Made by a program: the position numbers and the translations under genes
The notes under the pieces: model-generated
What the model was told of the DNA's origin: nothing
The model's input: the letters and a program-made list of their open reading frames with translations, nothing else
Databases searched by the model: none
Assembly (NCBI GenBank): GCA_946894095.1
Contig: OX335655.1
Location: forward strand, 14,384,001 to 14,448,000
Reading direction: 5' to 3'
Source: Incurvaria masculella
Taxonomy: Eukaryota; Arthropoda; Insecta; Lepidoptera; Incurvariidae
DNA: 64,000 bases
Shown here: one piece after another, positions 34,001 through 44,500 of the stretch
Layout of the letters: every line of letters begins with the position of its first letter
Numbering within the stretch: the first letter of the stretch is position 1

Positions 34001-37000
34001 TCGTCGCCCCGGTCATGCACCACTTTCTTTCTTTTTCTGAGTTGTAAAGTGCATTTCGTTACGAATGTGAGCTGTTCTATGGTTCGGAACCCATGTAAAA
34101 CTGTAGGTCCCTATTAGCTGGTAGGGTTAAGCCCGCCTAGGTTGGTATCCAATTCGGTGGGCATTAGATAAAACTACAATTGAAGTGGCAATGAAAAATT
34201 GTCGGTGTTTTCTATCCAGTTCAATGTAGCCATGCTCTTAGTAGTAGGTCCTGGCATGGCACCTAATTCCTTCGGGAATGTGGTGTATTGGGCTAATATT
34301 TAGTGTGGTATTAGCCATCCATGTCATGTACTTGTGCATCTACTGCTAGATGATGCTAAAAGTGAAATTCTATACGCATGAACCTTCTTATCTCTGCCCT
34401 CTCATTTTTAGGGTTCCGTACCCTAAGGGTGAAAACGGAACCCCATTACTAAGCCTACGCTGTCCGTCCGTCCGTCCGTCTGTCACAGGGTTGTATCTCA
34501 TAAACCGTAATAGATAGGCAGCTGAAATTTTCACAAAGTGTGTATTTTTTTGCCGCTATAACAACAAATAAGTAAAATTAAAATATAATAAAAAATAAAG
34601 GGGGACCAAAAAATAGGTAAGGGATTACCTGTCTGTTTCACTTTTAATTTGCGTAGAGTCTCATTGCTCTGTAGACACATCTTGCGAAACTTGACAGCAT
34701 TTTTGAGAAGATTGTAGCAGTTCATACACAAATAGCGTGGGAACCCATCATTTGGAAAGACCTATGGAAATATTTCATATTTTAGATCACTCAAATCTAG
34801 ATCATGATATTCCTATAGCATATGGTTATTGAGGGTTAAATTTTACTCGCATAGATGACCCATATCTCAAATGTTTGACTTGTTGTTGTTTGGCATTGGC
34901 TTAAAGTCCAGGGGTTCCACCGAGTTAAAATCGTAACAGTATTTAGACCACAGCGTGGATATTGTAAGAAAAGACTAAAGTATGTTTTGCCAAATTGAAA
35001 ACAAAATTACTGAGTGGTCAGTCATAGTTCTCACCTAAATTGGCATTTACGGAACTTTGAAGCTACTAAACATTTGTATGGAGTTTGACGGTTTTACTTC
35101 TTCATGCTGTCAAAGTCAAACTCGGACTTCTGATTTGTATGAAAATGCAGAGTCGGCGTAAACGGCAACGTCGACGTATTTACGGAAACGTTGAGTAAGC
35201 TGTCAAATCAAACTCGGACTCGCAAATGTTAGTTCCCTTAACGCCCGCGCTCCTCAATTTCTCCATACATTTGAAAACGCCAGTCGATTGGTTTAGCGTA
35301 AACACCAATTTAGGTGACAATTGGGACTACAGGCTCAGTAACAGGTTTGGTTTTTTTATATGTAGTCAGGAACCTGCAAGTAAAATCAAAAACATTTGTA
35401 AAACATTCTATGTAACATTATACTATAGGTGGCACAACTTCAACCCCAAGCAAAAGAATTGTTGTTTTATAATATTTTTATTCTTGATTAGTTATAAACA
35501 TATAATACAGAACATTATCCGAAAAATATCTTGTTAGACAATTTTTGCAAGTGGATGACATAAAAATCTAAGAACTTGAATGCTGGAAATCAAAATTCCC
35601 AAAAACTACAACTAGAGTTCATTATCCTCTCAAGTGGCGACACTTTTTTAAATTATGACTTCAATTTGAGATTGCATGATGCGATCAATCATCAAAAACC
35701 AATATCTACAAAATAAAGTAATTTTAAAATGTATTTTTTTATATATCGGTACTTGCACTGATACACAGCTTTTTGGAAAACTAAAAAATGGGGACCCACT
35801 CGGCTCAATGTCATTTCGTACTGATGTCAGGCTAACATAACATTTTATTTAAGATGGGGTACTCATGTTAAATAAAAAAAACAAATTTAACAAAAAAAAT
35901 AACCGACTTCAAAGGAAAATCACTAAAAAGTAAAAAATAATTTTCATTTTTGTAGTTATGATTTCTGTAATTTTTTGAGTCGGCGTCAGCCGGGCACCCG
36001 CTGCGCCAATCAAGAGAACCTAACCTAACCTAACCTAACCTAACCTAACCTAACCTAACCTTGGCTGACACCGACTCAAAAAATTACAGAAATCGTAACT
36101 ATAAAAATGAAAATTATTTTTTACTTTTTAGTGATTTTCCTTTGAAGTCGGTTATTTTTTTTGTTAAATTTGTTTTTTTATTTGTTTATTTTTAGTGAAT
36201 CTGAAGTAAACTTACTAATTTGTACACGTCCTTTCCAATAAAAAAAGAATCACCGAAATCGGTTGGCGTTATATTGAGTTATTCGTCCATTTGTGGCGCA
36301 CATCTTAATACAAATTTAAGACTTTTATGATTTTCTCATGGATATCATTGTCAGAACTTAACCAAATTAAAATGGGACCACTTGGGAAGCACTAGCTATC
36401 ATTTAAAAAAATAATCATCAAAATCGGTTCACCCAGGCAAAAGTTATGAGGTAACAAACATGAAAAACAAAAAAACAAAAAAAACAAAAACAAAAAAAAA
36501 AAACATACCGACGAATTGATAACCTCCTCCTTTTTTTGAAGTCGGTTAAAAATGTTATGTTATGCAAACTTTCATCCCCCTTTTTACCCTCTATGAGTTA
36601 AATTTTCACCACAAAAGATCCCAGACTATATCTATACCAAATTTCATCAAAATTGCTTCAGCGGCTTTGGTGTGAAAAAGTTACAGACAGATAGACAGAG
36701 TTACTTTGCATTTATAATATTAGTATGGATTTAAATATTAAAATACAGGTATATATATACTCACAGTTATATCTGAGCATTTATTTATATCGTCTGCAAT
36801 GCTTTTCCCCGGAATATGATCAAATATTGGTATGTTGCCCTCTTTACTACATATTCTGCATATTTTTTCATCTGACTGGAATTTTAAAGATCTGAAATAA
36901 ATATTCATACAAAAAACATGTTTCTACATGGTCCAAATATTCATAAATATTATATGTGTTTTGCAGGACACTAGAACAATAAATTAAGCAATATTTGGTT

Positions 37001-37965
37001 TGTCTTTTTTTTTTATGTGACTGGACATGGATGGCTAATACCACAAGTTCTGTCATGGTATTAGCCCAACACACCACATGGGAACTAGGTGCCATGCCAG
37101 GACCTTCCTTATATTGCACGGCTACATTGAACTTATCTTAAGTTTCATTTAATTTATTATAACAGGTGTGCTTGTTTGTTTCCACTAAGTTAATATTATT
37201 TAAGACAGTTAAATATGAAAATAATCGGATGGGCAGGACGATAAATAGGTGCTGTATTGAACAAATCTAAGGTTTATTACATAAAAGCATGAAGCTAAAT
37301 TTAATAAAACACTGATACAATATAAAAGTCCAACAGAAAGAAAATCACTCCACCAAACACTACAATGTATGTTTTCAGTTTTTTCGAACATATGAAACAA
37401 CGTGGTTGTTAATGTTTTCTTGCGAAATTAATGTTAAGGTGTTACAAGGGCCAGTAAGCATATAAACATTACGCTACCTATACAATTTCAGTTAAAAAGT
37501 CATTGAAAAATTACTATTCCAATTTACTTAATTAATGGTATGGAATGGTAGTTTCATCCAATGCGGTGGTACCAACCTGGGCGGGCTTAGCCCTACCATG
37601 TTTACGGGAGAAAGGGGAGCTACAATTTTAAATGGGTTCCGAACCTTGAACAGCTCATATTCGTGAAGAAATGCACTTATCTACATAACTCACCACCATC
37701 AGAATATGCCGACGTTTTTAAGTTATTAATCAGCGTAGATTGTTCCTTGCAATGCAAACATTTAGGCATGTTTTACTGAAGATGAAAAATTATATTTTTA
37801 CGAATTTTATCAGAAAAAGACAGGTTTATGCACGTCTTTTTGTTTTTTATTCAGAGAAGGTAATAAAAGGTTTGCTTACAAATCCATTCTTTCGGCGAAT
37901 AAAGATCTGAAATCTTTTGCCACCGCCTTCCTGTACAAAAAAGCCTGCAGCAGTGCTAACGACAT
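28012..37965 (-). CDS. ZAD and C2H2 zinc-finger protein (paralog A)
   Basis: Eight exons on the minus strand: 37880-37965, 36765-36891, 34629-34761, 33717-33877, 32900-33081, 32417-32615, 31800-31918 and 28012-28147. All are GT/AG and phases agree (2,0,1,0,2,0,2), giving 380 residues. It opens MSLALLQAFLYRKAV. The ZAD domain (about 36-110) has the zinc-binding CRIC (Cys40, Cys43) and CMNC (Cys83, Cys86) pairs. An acidic linker with NCITC follows. Then come five C2H2 fingers starting CEVCGQTLTHY, CEHCPYRGK, CEVCPGTFT, CLHCDKIFG and CDVCGKRFR, and a basic tail KHKL...RGGRLPAYLLAG rich in proline. ZAD fingers are insect DNA-binding regulators, the ZAD serving for dimerisation. It forms a head-to-head pair with the gene at 38538. 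Intron 7 holds a SINE split by a P-like element. Confidence 0.9.
28203..28513. mobile_element. MITE family with CACCTAAATTGGCG ends (copy 2)
   Basis: Ends 'tgtcacctaaatttgcgttt' and 'aatgccaatttaggtgagat' bracket the internal words shared with 19130-19467. It lies in the last intron of zinc-finger paralog A. Confidence 0.8.
28867..28874. repeat. Target-site duplication, left copy (GATGGAAC)
   Basis: Eight bases directly outside the left inverted repeat of the P-like element. They are repeated exactly at 30995-31002. P elements make 8-bp duplications. Confidence 0.85.
28875..30994 (-). mobile_element. P-superfamily transposon, internally deleted, second family
   Basis: The left end starts CACAGAAATCAGAATTATTA and continues 'actagaacggt'. 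The right end is its imperfect complement ('accgttctagttta', 'gatttctgtg'). Repeats are about 31-33 bp and an exact 8-bp duplication GATGGAAC lies outside. The terminal sequence differs from that of the element at 55311. A first THAP exon lies 158 bp from the right end. The remaining 1.9 kb has no transposase frame on either strand, so it is a non-autonomous derivative. It contains a copy of the 'tccaaacgttaacc' repeat at 29425-29515. It sits in intron 7 of zinc-finger paralog A. Confidence 0.85.
30757..30836 (-). pseudogene. Orphan first THAP exon
   Basis: The minus strand from ATG at 30836 encodes MPNCSVRICKNRNENM and then YKNNGVTFHK, followed by a GTAAGC donor. This is the N-terminal part of a THAP domain (the first two zinc ligands Cys4 and Cys9 and the F-H-K end). 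The exon is exactly 80 bp and ends in phase 2, as does the first exon of the P transposase at 55480. No second exon was found downstream within the element or in the 2 kb beyond, so I treat it as a remnant. Confidence 0.75.
30995..31002. repeat. Target-site duplication, right copy (GATGGAAC)
   Basis: Right partner of 28867-28874, directly outside the P-like element. Confidence 0.85.
33955..34335 (+). mobile_element. tRNA-derived SINE, full length
   Basis: The head 'ctagaggacttggctttcat', box B-like GGGTTCAAATC, 'cgtaacgaatgtgagctg'-like body words, 'aaaattgtcggtgttttcta' and the tail 'tattagccatccatgtcatg' are all present. Together they make it the best reference copy here. It lies in intron 3 of paralog A. 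Confidence 0.85.
34405..34600 (+). mobile_element. GCCAAGTGCGAGTCGG-type repeat, truncated copy
   Basis: It begins 'agggttccgtaccctaaggg', then (CCGT)n and 'tcacagggttgtatctcata'. It ends in an A-rich region before the diagnostic other end appears. It lies just downstream of exon 3 of paralog A. Confidence 0.7.
35026..35331. mobile_element. MITE family with CACCTAAATTGGCG ends (copy 3)
   Basis: Ends 'ttctcacctaaattggcatt' and 'aacaccaatttaggtgacaa'. The interior is the reverse complement of copy 1 ('cggaaacgttgagtaagctgtc', 'caaactcggactcgcaaatg'). It lies in intron 2 of paralog A. Confidence 0.8.
35885..36550. mobile_element. Foldback element with telomere-like loop
   Basis: Its outer ends are 'aaccgacttcaaagg' on the left and 'tttgaagtcggttaaaa' on the right. 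Inside, 35876-35990 and 36062-36176 form a near-perfect inverted repeat of about 115 bp ('gacttcaaaggaaaatcact', 'tttctgtaattttttgagtc'). The telomere-like tract at 36017-36060 sits in the loop between them. It lies in intron 2 of paralog A. Non-coding. Confidence 0.75.
36017..36060. repeat. Interstitial telomere-like (TTAGG)n tract
   Basis: Eight full TAACC units plus AACC, the complement of the insect telomeric repeat TTAGG. It is located between the arms of the foldback at 35876-36176. Confidence 0.9.
37010..37690 (-). mobile_element. tRNA-derived SINE interrupted by about 400 bp
   Basis: The SINE tail side (37015-37133, 'actggacatggatggctaat' to 'cggctacattgaac') and body (37545-37690, 'gtttcatccaatgcggtggt' to 'cgtgaagaaatgcactta') are separated by AT-rich sequence that replaces about 40 bp of the SINE. 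The inserted DNA shows no clear terminal repeats. It lies in intron 1 of paralog A. Confidence 0.65.
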
Positions 37966-38537
37966 AATTCCATTAATCCTCCAGTTGGCGGTGTTTGCAT
38001 CGAAGTATATCAATCCTTTTGAAGTAATTTGATGAATGCAAAGGAATATGTATTTATTTTGGTTTAATTTCACCAATCACCATGGAAAATCACAACTTTA
38101 TCCATCCAAGAGCTTATTTTGTAAACTAAAAACTTACCATAGATACCATAGAAAATATACTTCTATGCCATAGAATTTTAAAATAATGACAGCGGGTGTC
38201 TACTCATAAGTTTCTCACCTGTGACTCACCATTAAGTTACAGAACTTTCTTCGTGGCTGTCATTTCATGAATTTATTTTGTCTGTGCCTTGTGACTGTGA
38301 CCGACCCTTTTCAATCAACATCACATCAATCTATTTTTCTAGTTAAAAAAAAACCTGAAAAAGTTTCAAAGAAATGTGTACAATATGTACCTACGATTAG
38401 TTCACATTAGTTGTTTCACAGTGATGAGACGAGTTGCTACAAGAGAAGGCTGGAGCCTCTCTCCAACAAAAAGAAAGTTAAACTGAACGCAAGCAAGAGA
38501 GCTGACGTGCTGGCGGCCGTAGCTACAACTTGGCACC
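37966..38537. promoter_or_regulatory. Shared upstream region of the divergent zinc-finger pair
   Basis: The 572 bp between the two start codons must contain both 5' leaders and both promoters. No TATA box or CpG-rich core was recognised. The arrangement makes a bidirectional promoter likely, which is an inference from position only. Confidence 0.5.
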
Positions 38538-41500
38538 ATGTCTTTAGCGCTGCTGAAGGTTTTCTTATTTAGAAAGTATCTTGAAAGAGGGATCATGGCA
38601 GCTAATAATGCTGAAAACATGAACCGGTAACAAGCATTGCTGATTGAGTTTGTTTTGTTTGTTATTCCATCATTACAAAATTTGATGTGGCCGTCATTGA
38701 GTTTTCTTTATAATTGAGAACTCATTATTTGAGTTTCGTGATGCTCCACTCCATAACGCTCGCTAACTGGTCCACACTGTGTGTTGGTTTGGGATTCCTT
38801 AATGGTACAGCCATTATTAATACTGAAATACTTAAAAAAACCGTAAATACTGATTAATCTAGTTCTCTTGCACAATATAAAATTAAAAAATTCATGCTCC
38901 TTTGAAATCAAACTTGGAGTTGTCGAGCGCCATCATACTTAACACTGGGATCTTTAGCTAGTAATCGTGATTGTTGAAAGTGTGCAGCAAAGCATTTAGG
39001 ATTTTCAGTAGCTGTAACAAAAGTGTTTGAAAGCAAAATCCACATCTATAACTACCATTTCATAGTAAATTTGTCTCTTTCACCCATTACAGTTTCAAGA
39101 GTGATGAAAAAATATGCAGAATATGCGGTAAAGACGGTGACATTGCTATTTTTAATTACAATGCAGGAAAAACGATTGCAGAAGATATTAATAGATGTTC
39201 TGATATAATGGTGGGTATTTTCAATAGCCTGCACACAATGTTTTGATGATTTTTTTCGTTGATTCCTAAAAATATAAACTTGGTCTCTAGTTGAGGTTCT
39301 CACTATAATATTTGTCTGCTGTTGGAATGTCAAACCCTGATTACATTTATCGTGTGCTTATTCCGGTGGTGAAGTTACATAATTTACACCAAAAATGTCA
39401 CCTTTAAGTATTCCATTGACAACCGTGGACAACATGTATTCAACCAATTGTAGAATCCATGAAATCCACATTTCAACAACTATTCCCATATTTTTCCAAA
39501 GGCACTTATACTTGCGTATAATCATCGGCTTGTCAAAATATGCTTAAAAATCCAAAGTTAGTAAGATGATATGAGCATCATTGTTGGATTTGTGTGAGAA
39601 GTATTAGCATTTCACTTAAAGTAGTCAACGATAATTTATTTACCATTTCCATAAGAGTGCAGAAGGTATGACATAAACGCTTCGGATTGGCTCAGAATAG
39701 ATCGAATTCCCTCGAATATTTTCTTACATCTTACGCCGGTTACCCCCCTCTCCTCAATGTCCGGACCGCCGAGGCTCTACTGTGTTATTGTTTGTGTTTT
39801 GTAAAGATACATATTGTGGTTATTTTCGTAGGTTTCTCCTAATGATGGCTGGCCTAGCTTTATGTGCGGAGACTGTCACATTCTTCTCCAATGTGCTGTC
39901 AAATTTCGCAAAATGTGCTTGGAAAGCATTGCAAAACTGCACGGATTGAGATCAAAATCAGGTAATTTTAAATAGTTTTAACCTAACATTGGTGCCCATA
40001 AATGTTGTTCATATAAACTCGTTCTCACAAAATTTGTGAAACAACAAAATAATAGTATCTAATTTTTTTTTCTTTTATCATAAGTTTTCGTGACCCTCGT
40101 GCCAAAAGAAGAGGTTCTGTCGGATTACGGTGACAGCGAATGCAACGACGCCGAGCACTCACCCCCAGCCGCTGACACCCCCTCGCCTCTCGCTGCTGGG
40201 GCGCCCCAAGTTGCCGACTCTGACGATTTCTTCGCGGATATAATTCCAAATTGCATCACCTGCCAGCGCGACTTTCTGAGTATTGTAAGTATATCTACGA
40301 ACGACTTACCTTATTCTGTTTTGAATTATAAAACACCACTCTGAACTAATCGCTGAGGTGATCCGAATGTGTCCAGCCCATATACAGTTTTTTGTTAATG
40401 TTATAGTCGAACCCCGACGACAATATTTTTTTCCTTGAAGGTAACTTAAATATTCCAGAAGTATCCTAGTTGAATGCACTTAATTTCGAGTTTATGGTAA
40501 GAAAATAAAGAACCTTCACCAATGTTTTCCTAGTATTTTCAATCTAACAAATAAAACAAAATATATTTAGTTGGAACCAAATAGGTATTTTTTTACCATC
40601 AACTCTTAACTGATGCAGATGGGTGCGGAATCTCTGCAGAAGCCCAATAACCTTAATAATCCAGGAGGTCACGACATTTTTGGTCACGATAAGGTAAATT
40701 GCAGAATCTGTGTTCACATGTTAGAGACCAACCCTCTGATGCTAAATATGTTGGGCTATCTTGCCTTAGCTAGATTGGTAAAATATAATAAAATAGATTT
40801 TGGCATGTACCTGCTAATGAATATACTGATTGTCTGGACATTTTAATGCTTATTAATTATGCAACTATAACCAGTAGGTTTTTTCATTAAATACTTAAAT
40901 ATACCTAAAGTTATATCTGTAACCTAAGTCGCCTATAACTATGTAATGCAACCAAAGATATGTTCAGTTTAGTTATTACTAAGTCAGTATTAAGTAAGTC
41001 CGGTATAAGGTTCCGAATACTTAAAAGGCAGGTCATATATCCTATCCGTAAGCTCGTAATAATAAAGAAAGTTCGAAAGTAGTAAGTTGAAAAAAAAAAT
41101 TAAAAATATTATTTATACTTAATAATTTAATATATTAGTATACTTGCGCCCTAATAAGTACTGCGAGCGCGCTGCGCCATCTTCACCGCGCATCGGTTTA
41201 ATTAGTTGCATCGGCCATCACATTACCACAATACCTAGGATAGTAGGTAGATTATGTACCTTAGGTACTTACGTTTATATTAGGAGAGGGCGGCGAACCC
41301 TTCTAAGCCCACGCCTATGAATTGTTGATCTCAACACATTTAACACTCATGTGGCTTTTCTTGTACTCGTCCTAGGATGTAGGCGAAAATAATCTATCAC
41401 TTCTTGAGCGCGGGGGGGTGGCCCAACCCGGCGGGACTAACTCATTCGCGGGCACGGTACAAAACTGTGCTGTCGAGCTCTGGGACCTTCTATGTTTCAA

Positions 41501-44500
41501 AGAAAAAGACAGGCTCCGGGATGAGGAGGATGCTAAATGTCCACAAAAAAGACAATGTGCATAGTGTATGATTTGGTAGGATTTACGAAAATTTTAATTA
41601 CAAAACGATGTAGTCCAAAATCTAACAGAAACCAAATAGATTATAAATCTTGATTAAATGTCTGATGACTAATCTTTTTAAGATGTTCTTACTTTATCAT
41701 AACGTAATCCACCTCCAAAGTTATTGGAAAGTACTTTCGGACCTTATAACTTAGAAACCAAACACAATTTTACAATGCCAATGGTCATCAGACATCTAGT
41801 TCGATCAAATAAAGCTATTTTGAGCAACATTTTGGATCTCTGACAAGAAATATGGGCGTGATCTTCTTTCCCCTTTCGTATGGGGAGATGAGCGGGATGG
41901 GCCACCTTAACACACCTTCTCGCATAGTTGGTGCTACGGGTCTGTTATCAATAATGCGCTGAAAAGCAGCGGTTATTGTTCTTGAGTCAGCAGGATGACC
42001 CCTGTTCGGAAACCGATTACGGTACAAACGTAATGCAGCCAAGGCATTCCCGTGACACTCCCCATACGCCAATATCATGTCCCTATATTCCCGAGCAATA
42101 AATACATTCGCGTTCATAGCGAATACGCGACCTTGAAACACTTTCGACTGCACACCAAGGCCGCGCAAACACTGACTGTGTTGCAAATTAGTGCGAGTAG
42201 GCACTTTATCTCAAAGAGACACCGCCTTTGAAGCTGTGCCGCCGCCGCCGCTTCGGGGATACTACCGACTAAGCGAGCAAGACAGCCGGGGAACGCACCC
42301 CCCCCCCTTCCGCACCCACCGCCCCGCCATATTTATGGTGCTTTTTCACACCAGAGAAATTCCGCTTTTGCGTAAAGTAGAATTTTTTTTTTTCTCGTAA
42401 ACTATTAGGTATATTAATATAGTTTCTTCAGAAAAGTTGTTTACAATGTTTAGACCTTTCTTAGGTTTAAGTATTCGGAACCTTATTCCGGACACGGTGT
42501 ATACTGATACTTTCATGCTTCTTTATTTCAGCCATTTACCTTGTCATATATAATATTTAGTTTGACGGCTTACTGCGCGTCTGAGGAGCAGAACGTGCTG
42601 AAGATGGAGCCCATGTGAGGCTCCAAAACGTCGACTAGCACATCCTGCTCCTCATACTTATGAGTCTTTATCATCAAAATCCAGTTTCAGCCATTTACGT
42701 TATCGTTACCATTTTTGTCGCGACCTCTTAGTCTAACTAGAACTAGATTTCTAAATTTTTTTGCAGCAATAACATTAAGATTATAATTAATTATTGCCTC
42801 AGTCAATAATTTTTTGGGTATTGTGTACCACAAAGTTTGAATGGCTCGGAACACTAAAATCCAACATGTTTCTAACCCATAATGTCGTTTATAACCTCAG
42901 TGATTTGTGTCAAATTTCAGACAGAATACAGAAAGCATTTACCTAACTGCAGCAAGGCGTTATTAAAGGGTAAAGGGGTCCGAGGTAATACAAACAAACT
43001 GAAATTTGGCAAAACAACGAAAGGAGTGTTCCTCTGTGAAGTGTGTGGGAAAACGCTTACTCAGCTTGGTAGTTATTTAACACACAAGTAAGTTATTGGA
43101 TCTAATACAGCATGATACACTAGGGCTGAGAAAAATAGTCGTCACCGAAACTAATGCTAACGCAAAGTAGTACTTTGTGACGTCATTTGGCATTGCTTTG
43201 AGATTTCGTCCATACAAAATGTGTCAAAGTGACGTCACAAAGTACTACTTTCCGTTAGTCTTAGTTTTTGTTACGACTATTTATCTCAGCCGACTAGCTA
43301 GAACTCGCTAGGAATGTAAGAGTGATACACAATGGCGCTGGGGGCCAACTTTCGTCGATGTTGCTAGTATTGCTTATCTGAGGTGAAAGAAATTAAATCC
43401 TTTGGAAGGAAGGATGACGATTCATGTTCTCTCTTAGCCGGATTGTAGCTGCTTTTTTTCGTACTCAAATTACAGAACAAAAGACTAACCATCAACCTTT
43501 CCCTGTTTCATCTGTTTTTCTAATGAAGGATTATTTTTATCAAAGATAACATGTGAACCAACTAACTGCGATAGATGATAACTGCACTCATTTGCTTTCT
43601 TAAAAAAAAAATTGATCATCAATCGACAGTAAATAGCATAGGTAAAGAAGTTTGAAATGCTTGTTCGATTGCGACCGACAGGTCTACGCACAGCAACGTG
43701 TTCCCATTCAAGTGCGAGCAGTGCGCGTACCGTGGCAAAACCAAGGACCTGTTACGCACGCACCTACGAAGCCACCTCCGCGTGAAGCCGTACGTGTGCG
43801 AGGTGTGCTCTGTCACCTGCAGCACCTCCAGCAACCTCGCCAAGCACCGCCGCACTCACGAAACGCACGAGCCGCAGCGGGTATGCTATATTATACTGTA
43901 TTCACTCAGCTTGCGGGCGGCAGGTCCATCCACAGCCACGGGTTCCGTGGACCTGCGATGCCATGCATTCCATAATGAACCATCTTTTTGCCTTTGTCCG
44001 TAATGTAAAATAAATTATGAGGTGTCGTGGGACCCCACCATTTTGTGCATAAAATCTAAATTTATATAATTCATTTAGCATAATTTAGTAAAATGTTATC
44101 ACAGACTTCCATAAATAATTTACCTTGCCTATAAAATATACATCTTAAACCGAATGTAAGGAAAAAAAATATGGATGAAGATTCAAACCACCGATCGATA
44201 TTTATTACTTTCAAAGGGTAGGTAGCAGACAAATTGGCGGCTTTCAATCAACTGGATAGTCAATCTGCAGGATAGTCTTTGCAAATAAATTGATATGTGT
44301 CTAGAACTGTTACATACGGCATGAATTGTTGACTTTTATGAATTATTTCTAATTTTGTGTTTTAACTATTAAAACAATTAAAACAATTGACAAACGCTTT
44401 TGTAAATTTAGACTATGTACGTACACATTGAAAAAAATTTACACAGCGGAGTTTTTTTGCCAGTTATTCTCCGCTGTTTTTTGTTTAGTGTTAAAATATG

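Noticed and set aside
36017..36060. A chromosome end or telomere boundary
   Set aside because: The TTAGG tract is short, sits between inverted arms inside an intron, and genes continue on both sides.
41815..42204. A 129-residue minus-strand frame ending in RWPIPLISPYERGKK
   Set aside because: It is a chimera of the broken mariner-like transposase and the MITE inserted in it, not a gene.
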